Part shown: positions 15,650-23,569 of the stretch, in pieces
Layout: every line of letters starts with the position of its first letter
How positions within the stretch are numbered: position 1 is the stretch's first letter
NCBI RefSeq assembly: GCF_002234595.1
Contig: NZ_NMUL01000038.1
Span: 62,001 to 126,000, forward strand
Reading direction: 5' to 3'
Source of the DNA: Amycolatopsis vastitatis
GTDB lineage: Bacteria; Actinomycetota; Actinomycetes; Mycobacteriales; Pseudonocardiaceae
DNA: 64,000 nt
Notes under the pieces: generated by a model
Told to the model about the DNA's origin: nothing
Seen by the model: the letters and a program-made list of their open reading frames with translations, nothing else
Databases searched by the model: none
Made by a program: the position numbers and the translations under genes

Positions 15650-16442
15650 CAAGGAGTCCATGATCAAGGCGGCGGTCGACCACATCGCCACCGCCGCCTC
15701 GCAGGGCGCCCAGGTCGTCTGCCTCCAGGAGCTGTTCTACGGGCCGTATTTCTGCCAGGTGCAGGACGCCGACTACTACTCCTACACCGAGGCCATCCCC
15801 GACGGGCCCACCACGCGGCTCATGCAGGAGGTGGCCGAGCGCCACGGCATCGTGCTGATCGTGCCGATGTACGAGGTCGAGCAGCCCGGCGTGTACTACA
15901 ACACCGCCGCGGTGATCGACGCCGACGGCACCTACCTCGGCAAGTACCGCAAGAACCACATCCCGCAGGTCAAGGGGTTCTGGGAGAAGTTCTACTTCCG
16001 GCCCGGCAACCTCGGTTACCCGGTGTTCGACACGGCCGTGGGCCGCATCGGCGTCTACATCTGCTACGAGCGGCACTTCCCCGAGGGCTGGCGCGCCCTC
16101 GGCCTGGCGGGCGCGAAGATCGTGTTCAACCCGTCGGCGACCAGCCGCAGCCTGTCGCAGTACCTGTGGAAGCTGGAGCAGCCGGCGGCCGCGGTGGCGA
16201 ACGAGTACTTCGTCGGCGCGATCAACCGGGTGGGCGTGGAGCCGCTGGGCGACAACGACTTCTACGGCCAGACGTACTTCGTCGACCCGCGCGGTCAGCT
16301 CGTCGGCGAAGCGGCGTCCGACACCGACGACGAGGTCGTGGTGCGCGACCTCGACCTGGGGCTGCTCGACGAGGTCCGGAACCAGTGGGCGTTCTACCGC
16401 GACCGCCGCCCGGACACCTACGGCCCCCTCGCGGAGGCCTGA
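15603..16442 (+). CDS. Beta-ureidopropionase / N-carbamoyl-amino acid amidohydrolase (nitrilase superfamily)
   Basis: A 279-residue nitrilase-fold enzyme predicted to hydrolyse N-carbamoyl-beta-alanine or a related carbamoyl amino acid to the amino acid, CO2 and ammonia. The start is GTG 15603 with AGGAGG eight bases upstream, inside the 3' end of the permease gene. The catalytic triad is complete: E43 in CLQELFYGPYF, K117 in YRKNHIPQVKGFWEKFYF, and C154 in YICYERHFPEGWRALGL. The sequence NQWAFYRDRRPDTYG near the C-terminus is characteristic of the beta-ureidopropionase/carbamoylase branch. The stop overlaps the dihydropyrimidinase start (ATGA), so both enzymes act in sequence on the same route. 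Confidence 0.92.
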   Translation: MSVVRAGLIQQRWTGDKESMIKAAVDHIATAASQGAQVVCLQELFYGPYFCQVQDADYYSYTEAIPDGPTTRLMQEVAERHGIVLIVPMYEVEQPGVYYNTAAVIDADGTYLGKYRKNHIPQVKGFWEKFYFRPGNLGYPVFDTAVGRIGVYICYERHFPEGWRALGLAGAKIVFNPSATSRSLSQYLWKLEQPAAAVANEYFVGAINRVGVEPLGDNDFYGQTYFVDPRGQLVGEAASDTDDEVVVRDLDLGLLDEVRNQWAFYRDRRPDTYGPLAEA

Positions 16443-17824
16443 TGACCACGCTGATCCAGGGTGGCCAGGTCGTTTCGCCGTCCGGTGCTCTCCTGGCGGA
16501 CGTCCTCGTCGACGGCGAAACCATCGCCGCCGTCGGGGCGCCCGGGACGCTGACCGGCGACGAGACGATCGACGCCACCGGGAAGTACGTCCTGCCCGGT
16601 GGCATCGACGCCCACACGCACATGGAGATGCCGTTCGGCGGCACGCACTCCGTCGACACGTTCTCGACCGGCACGACGGCGGCCGCGTGGGGCGGCACGA
16701 CCACGATCATCGACTTCGCCGTCCAGGCCAAGGGCACGTCCTTGTTGTCCACTTTGGACAAGTGGCATGCGAAGGCCGACGGCAACTGCGCGATCGACTA
16801 CGGCTTCCACATGATCGTCTCCGACGTCAACGACCAGTCGCTGAAGGAGATGGAAGCCTGCGTCGGCGCCGGGGTCGGCAGCTTCAAGATGTTCATGGCC
16901 TATCCGGGGGTGTTCTACTCCACGGACGGGGAAATCCTGCTGGCGATGCAGAAGGCGCGCGAAATCGGCGCTACGATCATGATGCACGCCGAAAACGGCA
17001 TCGCGATCGACCAGCTGGCCGCGCAGGCGTTCGCCGCGGGCAACATCGATCCCGTGCAGCACGGCCTCACCCGGCCGCCCGAGCTGGAAGGAGAGGCGAC
17101 ATCGCGGGCGATCCAGCTCGCCAAGGTCACCGGTTCGCCGCTGTACATCGTCCACCTCTCGGCGGCGCAAGCGCTGGCGGCGGTGGCGGAGGCGCGCAAC
17201 GAGGGCCAGAACGTCTTCGCCGAGACGTGCCCGCAGTACCTCTATCTGTCCATTGAGGACCTGGCGAAGCCGGACTTCGAGGGCGCGAAGTACGTGGCTT
17301 CGCCGCCGCTGCGGGAGAAGTCGCACCAGGCCGATCTGTGGCGCGGGCTGCGGACGAACGACTTGTCCGTGGTGTCGACCGACCACTGCCCGTTCTGCTT
17401 CAAGGACCAGAAGGAGCTGGGCCGCGGCGACTTCCGGGCCATCCCGAACGGGATCCCGGGCGTCGAGCACCGGATGGACCTGCTGCACCAGGGCGTTGTG
17501 GCGGGCGAGCTGACGCTCGGGCGCTGGGTCGAGACGTGCTCGGCGACGCCGGCGCGGATGTTCGGCCTGTACCCGCGCAAGGGCGTCATCGCGGCGGGTT
17601 CGGACGCGGACATCGTGATCTACGACCCGTCGGCGACGCAGACGTTGTCGGCCGAGACGCACCACATGAACGTGGACTACTCGGCGTACGAGGGCCTGGA
17701 CATCACCGGCCGCGTGCACACCGTGCTGTCCCGTGGGCGCGTCGTCGTGTCGCCGGACGGGTTCACCGGGTCGACGTCGCACGGCAAGTTCCTGTCCCGT
17801 TCGCTGAACCAGTACCTGAACTAG
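16442..17824 (+). CDS. hydA: Dihydropyrimidinase / hydantoinase
   Basis: A 460-residue amidohydrolase-superfamily enzyme that opens the ring of dihydrouracil, dihydrothymine or 5-substituted hydantoins to give N-carbamoyl amino acids. The start ATG 16442 overlaps the stop of the preceding gene. Metal ligands are visible: H58 and H60 in GGIDAHTHMEMPFGG, the carboxylated lysine in GSFKMFMAYPGVFYS, histidines in MMHAENG and YIVHLSAAQAL, and the aspartate in VVSTDHCPF. The C-terminal region (DADIVIYDP, GRVHTVLSRGRVVV) is typical. Together with its upstream neighbour it converts dihydropyrimidine to beta-amino acid. The symbol follows common use; the true substrate (dihydropyrimidine or hydantoin) is not shown by sequence. 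Confidence 0.93.
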   Translation: MTTLIQGGQVVSPSGALLADVLVDGETIAAVGAPGTLTGDETIDATGKYVLPGGIDAHTHMEMPFGGTHSVDTFSTGTTAAAWGGTTTIIDFAVQAKGTSLLSTLDKWHAKADGNCAIDYGFHMIVSDVNDQSLKEMEACVGAGVGSFKMFMAYPGVFYSTDGEILLAMQKAREIGATIMMHAENGIAIDQLAAQAFAAGNIDPVQHGLTRPPELEGEATSRAIQLAKVTGSPLYIVHLSAAQALAAVAEARNEGQNVFAETCPQYLYLSIEDLAKPDFEGAKYVASPPLREKSHQADLWRGLRTNDLSVVSTDHCPFCFKDQKELGRGDFRAIPNGIPGVEHRMDLLHQGVVAGELTLGRWVETCSATPARMFGLYPRKGVIAAGSDADIVIYDPSATQTLSAETHHMNVDYSAYEGLDITGRVHTVLSRGRVVVSPDGFTGSTSHGKFLSRSLNQYLN

Positions 17825-17834
17825 GGGGCGGGCC

Positions 17835-18833
17835 ATGGACTTCGGGATCGTGCTGCAGACCGACCCGCCCGCACGGGACGTCGTGCGGCTGATGAAGGAC
17901 GCCGAGGACTGCGGGTTCCGCTACGGCTGGACGTTCGACTCCTGCGTGCTGTGGCAGGAGCCGTTCGTCATCTACTCGGCCGTGCTGGCCGCGACGTCGT
18001 CCCTGGTGGTGGGACCGATGGTGACCAGCCCCGGGACGCGGGACTGGTCGGTGATGGCGTCGACGTTCGCGACGCTCAACGACATGTACGGAAACCGGAC
18101 GGTCTGCGGCATCGGCCGCGGCGACTCGGCGCACCGGGTGGTCGGGCTGCCACCGTCCACTTTGGCCACTGTGCGCGACTGCATGCGCGTGGTCAAGGAC
18201 CTGGCCGAGGGCCGCGCGGTGACGATGAACGAGAAGACCGTGCAGATCCCGTGGGTCCGGAACGGGCAGCTCGAGATGTGGATGGCCGGGTACGGGCCCA
18301 AGGCGCTGAAGACGGTCGGCGAGCACGCCGACGGCTTCATCCTGCAGTGCGCGGACCCGGCGATCGCCCGCTGGACGATCGGCGCAGTCCGCGACGCGGC
18401 CCGCGCGGCGGGGCGGGACCCGGGCGGTATCAAGATCTGCGTCGCGGCTCCGGCGTACGTCGGCGACGACCTGCCGCACCAGCGCGAACAGCTGCGCTGG
18501 TTCGGCGGGATGGTCGGCAACCACGTCGCGGACCTGGTCGCGCGGTACGGCTCGTCGGGGGCGGTACCGCGGGAGCTGACGGACTACATCCGCGAGCGCG
18601 AGGGCTACGACTACAGCCACCACGGCAAGGCGGGCAACCCGTCGACGGAGTTCGTCCCTGACGAGATCGTCGACCGGTTCTGCCTGCTGGGCCCGCCGTC
18701 CGCACACGTCGAGAGGTTGCAGGAACTGGCGGAACTGGGCGTGGACCAGTTCTCGCTGTACCTGATGCACGACGACCGCGAAGCGACCCTCGCCTCCTAC
18801 GGGTCACAGATCATCCCGAAGCTCACCACCTGA
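17835..18833 (+). CDS. LLM-class (F420-dependent-type) oxidoreductase linked to dihydropyrimidinase
   Basis: A 332-residue luciferase-like enzyme, 10 bases after the dihydropyrimidinase gene. It matches the subgroup that is often found beside dihydropyrimidinase genes (the TIGR03842-type family): MDFGIVLQTDPPARDVV, FRYGWTFDSCVLWQEPF, MYGNRTVCGIGRGDSAHRVV and DGFILQCADPAIARW. LLM proteins use reduced F420 or FMN. Its constant linkage suggests that it acts on the same substrate before or after ring opening. No canonical dihydropyrimidine dehydrogenase gene is present in the window, so it may supply the reductive or an oxygenase step; this is inference. It is the last gene of the operon. Confidence 0.85.
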   Translation: MDFGIVLQTDPPARDVVRLMKDAEDCGFRYGWTFDSCVLWQEPFVIYSAVLAATSSLVVGPMVTSPGTRDWSVMASTFATLNDMYGNRTVCGIGRGDSAHRVVGLPPSTLATVRDCMRVVKDLAEGRAVTMNEKTVQIPWVRNGQLEMWMAGYGPKALKTVGEHADGFILQCADPAIARWTIGAVRDAARAAGRDPGGIKICVAAPAYVGDDLPHQREQLRWFGGMVGNHVADLVARYGSSGAVPRELTDYIREREGYDYSHHGKAGNPSTEFVPDEIVDRFCLLGPPSAHVERLQELAELGVDQFSLYLMHDDREATLASYGSQIIPKLTT

Positions 18834-18914
18834 TCGAGTTGCGGTTTACCCCACCCCGGATTCGGTGGCTCACCCCAATGCGCAGACCGGGTCCGGGGCG
18901 GGACGATCTTTCCC

Positions 18915-20345
18915 ATGACCTCTCGAAAATTCCGCGCTGCGACGGCTCTGGGGGCCGCCGCGCTCGCGGTGGGCGCCCTCGCCCCCGCGGCCGTGGCGAG
19001 CCCCGCCGGAATCGTCTGGGAAGCCTCCTGTACCCCCGGTTACGAATGCGGCCACCTCGACGTCCCACTGTCCTATCAGGACCCATCGTTGGGCACGGCG
19101 CGGCTGGCGATAGCGCGGCTGCCGGCCACCGACCAGGCCGCCAAGCTGGGCACGATCTTCTCCAACCCGGGCGGCCCAGGGTCGTCCGGCCGGTTCGCGC
19201 CGGCGTTGACACCCGCGTTGCACGCCCGCTTCGACATCGTCGGGTTCGACCCGCGCGGCGTCGGCGCGAGTTCGAAGATCCACTGCTTCACCGACCCGTC
19301 GCAACTCGAAGTGCTGCAGCGAGCACTCGGCACGTTCCCGTTGACGCGCGCGGCCGAACAGCAACAGATCGCGGACACGCGCACGGTCACCGACCTCTGC
19401 GAACAGAACGCGGGCCCCTTGGCGAACCACCTGTCGACGGGCACGATCGCCCGCGACCTGGACCGGCTGCGTGCGGCGTTCGGCGAGCCGAAACTGCGGT
19501 ACTACGGGAAGTCGTACGGAACATATATCGGCGAAACGTACGCGAACCTGTTCCCCGCCCGGGTGGGTTCGCTCGCGTTCGACGCCGTCGACGACCCGGT
19601 CCGCTGGTCGACCGGCCCGGACCCGATGAGCTACCGCCTGCGCGGCTTCGAGGACGCCCGGCGGGCCCTCCAATCCTTTTTGGACATTTGTGCTTCGCGC
19701 TGCACCTTCGACTATTCCGCGATCCTCGACCGCTTGACGGCCGGCCCGATCACGGTGACGGACACAACCGGACGGCAGACGGCCGTCACCTACCAGGGCG
19801 CCATCGCCCGGATCCACGGCTACCTGACCGACGCCCGGTCCGCGCCCCAGCTGGCAGCGTTCCTCCAGGCCCTGGCCGACCCGGCTTCTCGCGCCCCGGC
19901 CGCGCCGGACGGACCACCGGACATCGACTCCATCCTGGGCGGCGGCGCAACACTCTGTTCCGACGCGGCGAACCCCCGAGACCCGGCGGCCTGGTGGGCC
20001 TACGCCCAGCGCGCGGACCGCGTCGCCCGCGGCTTCGGCCCGTACGACGTCTACAAGACACTGCCGTGCGCCACCTGGGACGTCTCGGACACGGGCCGTT
20101 ACACGAGACCATGGAACCGCCCGACGGCCCCGATCCTCCTGCTCGCGAACAGCCAGGGCGACCTGGAGACACCGTACGCCGGCGCGCAACGAGCAGAGCA
20201 CCTGCTCGGCAACGCGCACCTGCTGACCCTCGACACATACGGCCACGGTTCCCGCGGCAAGAGCGCGTGCATCGACGCGTGGCTGGACCGCTACTTCGTC
20301 AGCGGTGCGGTGCCCGGCCGAGGCACAATCTGTTCTCCGGACTGA
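18915..20345 (+). CDS. Secreted alpha/beta hydrolase, TAP-like (tripeptidyl aminopeptidase type)
   Basis: A 476-residue exported hydrolase of the actinobacterial tripeptidyl aminopeptidase/SlpD-type group, which removes N-terminal peptides from extracellular proteins. A Sec signal peptide covers about 1-29 with cleavage after AVASPA-like sequence (LGAAALAVGALAPAAVAS). The family motifs are present: CGHLDVPLSYQDP, IFSNPGGPGSSG, FDIVGFDPRGVGAS, and the nucleophile S200 in YYGKSYGTYIGETYANLFP. The C-terminal TAP-like domain carries LLANSQGDLETPYAGAQ (acid) and DTYGHGSRGKSACIDAW (histidine). Substrate preference cannot be read from the sequence. It stands alone, with a promoter region of about 80 bp upstream. 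Confidence 0.9.
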   Translation: MTSRKFRAATALGAAALAVGALAPAAVASPAGIVWEASCTPGYECGHLDVPLSYQDPSLGTARLAIARLPATDQAAKLGTIFSNPGGPGSSGRFAPALTPALHARFDIVGFDPRGVGASSKIHCFTDPSQLEVLQRALGTFPLTRAAEQQQIADTRTVTDLCEQNAGPLANHLSTGTIARDLDRLRAAFGEPKLRYYGKSYGTYIGETYANLFPARVGSLAFDAVDDPVRWSTGPDPMSYRLRGFEDARRALQSFLDICASRCTFDYSAILDRLTAGPITVTDTTGRQTAVTYQGAIARIHGYLTDARSAPQLAAFLQALADPASRAPAAPDGPPDIDSILGGGATLCSDAANPRDPAAWWAYAQRADRVARGFGPYDVYKTLPCATWDVSDTGRYTRPWNRPTAPILLLANSQGDLETPYAGAQRAEHLLGNAHLLTLDTYGHGSRGKSACIDAWLDRYFVSGAVPGRGTICSPD

Positions 20346-20566
20346 ACGTCGTCGAGGTACCTCACCGCTGCTTCGGGATCCCCGAGCCGGCCTTCGTAGT
20401 CGGCCGGGTTTCCCGCTGCGCCCCTCGGCGTGTTCGACGAAAAGGTCGAAACTCGTCTGCCGATCGCCACGGTCGAGGGCATCTACCAGCACGCCGCCCA
20501 TCCGCGGAGCACGGTGGCGAGGTACCTCACCGCCGCGGGCCCGCAGGTGGTGACCACCGAGCCCGC
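20346..20566. other. Non-coding remnant region
   Basis: This 221-bp gap between convergent genes has no supported gene. The minus strand has short fragments that look protein-derived (PADYEGRLGDPEAAVRYLDD and, upstream with a stop between, a similar AAVRYLATVLRGW). The 16-bp GGTGAGGTACCTCG-type motif occurs twice, at about 20355 and 20520 read on the minus strand. It is probably a decayed gene tail or tandem duplication. I cannot name the parent gene. Confidence 0.35.
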
Positions 20567-21790
20567 TCAGTCCACCAGCGCCTGGTAGACCAGCTGCCGC
20601 AGCTGCGGTCGCAGCCGATAAGTGCTCGACGGCAGCAGCTGCGTGTAGAACCCGACCGTCAAATCCTCGTCCGGATCCACCCAGAAGGCGGTCGAAGCCG
20701 CCCCGCCCCAGGCGAACTCCCCTGCCGACGACAACGTCCGCGCCTTCACCGGGTCCTCCAGCACCGAGAACCCGAGACCGAAACCGAAGCCGTCGAAGGG
20801 CATCTCCGCGAACAGCGGCCGCCCGAAGGCCTCCAGGTCCACGTGGCCCGGCAGGTGGTTGCTCGCCATCAGCGAAACCGTCCGCGGGGACAGCAGACGC
20901 ACACCGTCCAACGAGCCGCCGCGCAGGAGCATCTCCGTGAAACGCCAGTAGTCCGAGGCGGAAGACACCAGACCGCCGCCGCCCGAAAGGCAGTCCGGGC
21001 GGGACGTGCCCAGGCGGCCGAACGCGTCGTTGCGGGCCAGCCCGTCCGCCGACGGAATGTACAACGCCGCCAAGCGGGAAACCGAAGAGGCCACGAAACC
21101 CGTCTCCGTCATGCCCAGCGGCGAGAAGATCCGCGACGAAAAGAACTCGTCCAGCGGCAGGCCCGACACCACCTCGACGACCCGGCCGAGCACGTCGGTG
21201 GCCACCGAGTAGTTCCACTCCGTGCCGGGTTGGAAGAGCAAGGGCAACGCCGCCCACTGCGAGCAGCACGCCGCCAGGTCCGCACCCCGCGGCGTGCCCC
21301 ACTCGAACCCCGCCGCGCGGTAGATCGCGTCCACCGGGTGGCCGTGGTGGAAGCCGTAGGTCAGGCCCGCCGTGTGCGTCAGCAGGTGCCAGACGCGGAT
21401 CGGCGAAGTGGCGGGCTCGGTGAACGGCTTGAGCGCCGACCCCTTGACGAACACCCGCGGTGAGGCGAATTCCGGCAACCAGCGCGAAATCGGGTCGTCC
21501 AGCTCCAGCAAGCCCTCTTCGGCCAGCATCATCGCGGCGACCGACGTGACCGGCTTCGTCATCGAGAAGATCCGCCACAACGTGTCGGTCTCCACGGGCG
21601 TCCCGGCCTCGACGTCGCTGTACCCGCCGCGGCCGACGTGCACGATGCGGCCGTGCCTGCTCACCACCGCGAGCCAGCCGGGCAACCGTCCATTCTCGAC
21701 ATACCGGTCGAAGTGCTTGTCGATCCGGGAAAGCCGGTCCGCGTCGAACCCGGCCTCGGCCGGGTCGACGTCCACCTTGAGCTCCGCCAT
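20567..21790 (-). CDS. Beta-lactamase-fold serine hydrolase (family VIII esterase type)
   Basis: A 407-residue class C beta-lactamase-related hydrolase, usually an esterase or D-aminopeptidase in this branch. The nucleophile motif S76-x-x-K79 lies in LWRIFSMTKPVTSVAAMML, and the second motif is the tyrosine in EWNYSVATDVLG. The WGG/HTG-like third motif corresponds to FAWGGAASTAFWVDPDED. It has no signal peptide, so it is cytoplasmic, which argues against a role in beta-lactam resistance. Start ATG 21790 (MAELKVDVDPAEAGFDADRL). Its upstream neighbour on the same strand is a siderophore-interacting protein, only 9 bp away, so they probably share a transcript. Confidence 0.88.
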   Translation of the reverse strand: MAELKVDVDPAEAGFDADRLSRIDKHFDRYVENGRLPGWLAVVSRHGRIVHVGRGGYSDVEAGTPVETDTLWRIFSMTKPVTSVAAMMLAEEGLLELDDPISRWLPEFASPRVFVKGSALKPFTEPATSPIRVWHLLTHTAGLTYGFHHGHPVDAIYRAAGFEWGTPRGADLAACCSQWAALPLLFQPGTEWNYSVATDVLGRVVEVVSGLPLDEFFSSRIFSPLGMTETGFVASSVSRLAALYIPSADGLARNDAFGRLGTSRPDCLSGGGGLVSSASDYWRFTEMLLRGGSLDGVRLLSPRTVSLMASNHLPGHVDLEAFGRPLFAEMPFDGFGFGLGFSVLEDPVKARTLSSAGEFAWGGAASTAFWVDPDEDLTVGFYTQLLPSSTYRLRPQLRQLVYQALVD

Positions 21791-21799
21791 GCGGCGAGG

Positions 21800-22612
21800 T
21801 TACTTCTCCCGCGCCCGCTCGGCCGCCTTTTCTTCGCGCCAGGCCTCGTCGTTCTTCCCGTAGCGCCAGTACCCCGAGATCGACAGCAGCTCGCGCCGCA
21901 CCCCGCGCTCGTCGAGCAGGTAGCGCCGCAAGTCCCGGACGAACCCGGCCTCGCCGTGCACGAACGCCTGCACGACGCCGTCGCGCCACGGCAGCGCGCG
22001 CACCGCAGAAGCGACGTCGCCGCCGGAAGCCCGGTACAGCCAGGTGATCTGCGCGTCCGCCTTGGTGACCAGTGGCTGCTCCTCGTCCGCGTTCTCGACG
22101 AGGATCACCGCGTGGGCGGGGACGCCGGCCGGGAGCGCTTCGAGCGACGCCGCGATGGCCGGCAGTGCGCTCTCGTCCCCGGCCAGCAGGTGCCAGTCCG
22201 CCTCGGGGCCCGGCGCGTACGCACCGCCGGGGCCGGACAGCAGCAGTTCGTCACCCGGCTTGGCCGACGCCGCCCACGGGCCGGCGATGCCCTCGTCGCC
22301 GTGGTGGACGAAGTCGAGGACCAGCTCGCCGGCCTGCGGGTCGAAGGCGCGAACCGTGTACGAGCGTTGCCGCGGCCAGTGCTCTCGCGGCAGCGTCGCG
22401 CGGCACTCCTGGACGTCGAACGGCTCCGGGTACTCGACGCCGGGCACCTTGAACAGCACCTTCACGTAGGCGTCGGTGAACGCGTTGGGCGCGAAGCCGG
22501 CGATGCCCTCGCCGCCCGCGACGATCCGGATCATGTGCGGGGTCAGGCGCTCGCTGCGCAGCACCCGCAGCCGCACCGCGGGACGCCCGGACCGCCGGGG
22601 TGCTTCAGCCAT
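21800..22612 (-). CDS. Siderophore-interacting protein (FAD ferric reductase, SIP family)
   Basis: A 270-residue flavoprotein of the SIP/ViuB type, which reduces ferric siderophores with NAD(P)H to release iron in the cytoplasm. The start ATG 22612 (MAEAPRRSGRPAVRL) has GGGGAG upstream. The FAD-binding part shows RQRSYTVRAFDPQAGELVLD and FVHHGDEGIAGPWAASAKPGD, and the SIP C-terminal domain shows LLAGDESALPAIAASLEALP, AFVHGEAGFVRDLRRYLL and SISGYWRYGKNDEAW. A lysine-rich tail follows. An iron-box-like sequence lies 15-33 bp upstream of the start, so DmdR/IdeR control is likely. No siderophore biosynthesis genes occur in the window. Confidence 0.94.
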   Translation of the reverse strand: MAEAPRRSGRPAVRLRVLRSERLTPHMIRIVAGGEGIAGFAPNAFTDAYVKVLFKVPGVEYPEPFDVQECRATLPREHWPRQRSYTVRAFDPQAGELVLDFVHHGDEGIAGPWAASAKPGDELLLSGPGGAYAPGPEADWHLLAGDESALPAIAASLEALPAGVPAHAVILVENADEEQPLVTKADAQITWLYRASGGDVASAVRALPWRDGVVQAFVHGEAGFVRDLRRYLLDERGVRRELLSISGYWRYGKNDEAWREEKAAERAREK

Positions 22613-22626
22613 TACCACTCCCCATG

Positions 22627-22645
22627 CTCGCTAAGGCTTACCTAA
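22627..22645 (-). promoter_or_regulatory. Iron-box-like operator (DmdR/IdeR type)
   Basis: On the minus strand the site reads TTAGGTAAGCCTTAGCGAG, matching 13 of 19 positions of the actinobacterial iron box TTAGGTTAGGCTAACCTAA, with the left half TTAGGT-AGCC nearly perfect. It lies directly upstream of the siderophore-interacting protein gene, where iron repression is expected. Confidence 0.65.
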
Positions 22646-22675
22646 GTCACCCTACGCGCGAAAACCGGCGCACGG

Positions 22676-23080
22676 CTACCGCGGGGTACCCAGTTCCTCG
22701 AGCATCCGTGCAAAAGCGACAGCCGTGCGAGCCCGGAACCCGATGAAGAACCGGTTCGCCAGTGGCACCGCCCACCGCGCGCGCGAGGCCACGTTGAGGA
22801 CCCGGTACTCGATGCGCGCGCCGCCTGACCGAGCAGCCCCCGTTTTCCACGCTACCGGTGGGCACCGACAGTTTCGGGCCGCCGGATCCGGCGTGACATC
22901 CGGCGTGACGCGGTACTCGGCGCGGTACCACCAGCCGCCCTGCACGGCGAGGAACCCGCGCTCGCGGTCGACGTCCATCCGCATCGGGTACGGACCTCCG
23001 GCGAGCGTGCGCCGGAGCCACTCGAACACCTCGCCGGGTGGCCGCGCGACGACCCCGGTGGCCTCCGCAAGCGTTTTCAC
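22676..23080 (-). CDS. Hypothetical SRPBCC-like protein
   Basis: A 134-residue cytoplasmic protein. The start GTG 23080 overlaps the stop of the upstream gene (GTGA), which decides it over the longer frame. The layout LAEATGVVARPPGEVFEWLRR, GGWWYRAEYRVTPDV, ARIEYRVLNVASRARWAVPL resembles SRPBCC/START-fold small-molecule binding proteins (N-terminal VxAPPxxVFxxL pattern). No catalytic residue can be pointed out. It is co-transcribed with the SgcJ-type protein and both are probably under the divergent TetR-type regulator. Confidence 0.6.
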   Translation of the reverse strand: MKTLAEATGVVARPPGEVFEWLRRTLAGGPYPMRMDVDRERGFLAVQGGWWYRAEYRVTPDVTPDPAARNCRCPPVAWKTGAARSGGARIEYRVLNVASRARWAVPLANRFFIGFRARTAVAFARMLEELGTPR

Positions 23081-23487
23081 GAGCGCGGATCCGAGACGCG
23101 CGTGTTCTGGAACGCCGTGATCAGCCACTCGCCGCCGTCGTGGACGAGCACGAAGCTCACGGTCGACTCGCGCCCCTCGTCCGCGGTGTCCGCGCCGGTC
23201 AGGGACGAGCCGCCGCCGACGACGGCCACGGCGACGTCCGGCCGGACGAACCGCACCTTCGCCGCCGCGCCGAGCCGTCCGGTCAGCTTGGAGCCCTTGA
23301 GCGGGCCTTCGAAGAGTGCGCGATGGGATTCCTCGATCGCTTCGCGGCCCGGAAAGTTCAGCCCGAAGAACGTCACGTAGTCCGCGTCTTCGGTGAAGAG
23401 CCGCCCGTAGGCGGTGGCGTCGCCGTCGTTCCAGGCCTGAGTGAGCCTGCTGAGCACGGCACGGACGTCGGCTTCGGCAGTGGTCAT
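23077..23487 (-). CDS. SgcJ/EcaC-family (SnoaL/NTF2-like) protein
   Basis: A 136-residue NTF2-fold protein of the SgcJ/EcaC oxidoreductase-associated family (TIGR02246 type). The start ATG 23487 (MTTAEADVRAVLSRLTQAW) has GGGGGA upstream. The pattern AWNDGDATAYGRLFTEDADYVTFFG, PGREAIEESHRALFEGPL, VSFVLVHDGGEWLITAFQNTR is characteristic. Relatives occur near natural-product genes but most have no known reaction. It heads a two-gene unit with the SRPBCC-like gene and is divergent from a TetR-family gene; four phased operator-like repeats lie between them, so it is likely repressed by that regulator. Confidence 0.82.
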   Translation of the reverse strand: MTTAEADVRAVLSRLTQAWNDGDATAYGRLFTEDADYVTFFGLNFPGREAIEESHRALFEGPLKGSKLTGRLGAAAKVRFVRPDVAVAVVGGGSSLTGADTADEGRESTVSFVLVHDGGEWLITAFQNTRVSDPRS

Positions 23488-23502
23488 GAGATCCCCCGTT
23501 TC

Positions 23503-23567
23503 GAACGCTGTTCGTTTCACGAACACCGTTCTACATACGAACGCAGTTCGCGTCAAGTACAGTGTTC
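23503..23567. promoter_or_regulatory. Operator array: four GAAC-N3-GTTC sites at exact 18-bp phasing
   Basis: Sites start at 23503 (GAACGCTGTTC), 23521 (GAACACCGTTC), 23539 (GAACGCAGTTC) and 23557 (GTACAGTGTTC, one mismatch). Each is exactly 18 bp from the next. They fill the space between the SgcJ-type gene and the TetR regulator start at 23570, so this is very probably the TetR binding region controlling both directions. Confidence 0.8.
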
Positions 23568-23569
23568 GC

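Noticed and set aside
20567..21790. Beta-lactam resistance gene
   Set aside because: The beta-lactamase fold is present, but there is no signal peptide and the motifs fit cytoplasmic family VIII esterases better.
18870..21989. 1039-codon minus-strand open frame
   Set aside because: It runs across the antisense of the TAP-like hydrolase and out of frame through the serine hydrolase; no domain is recognisable.
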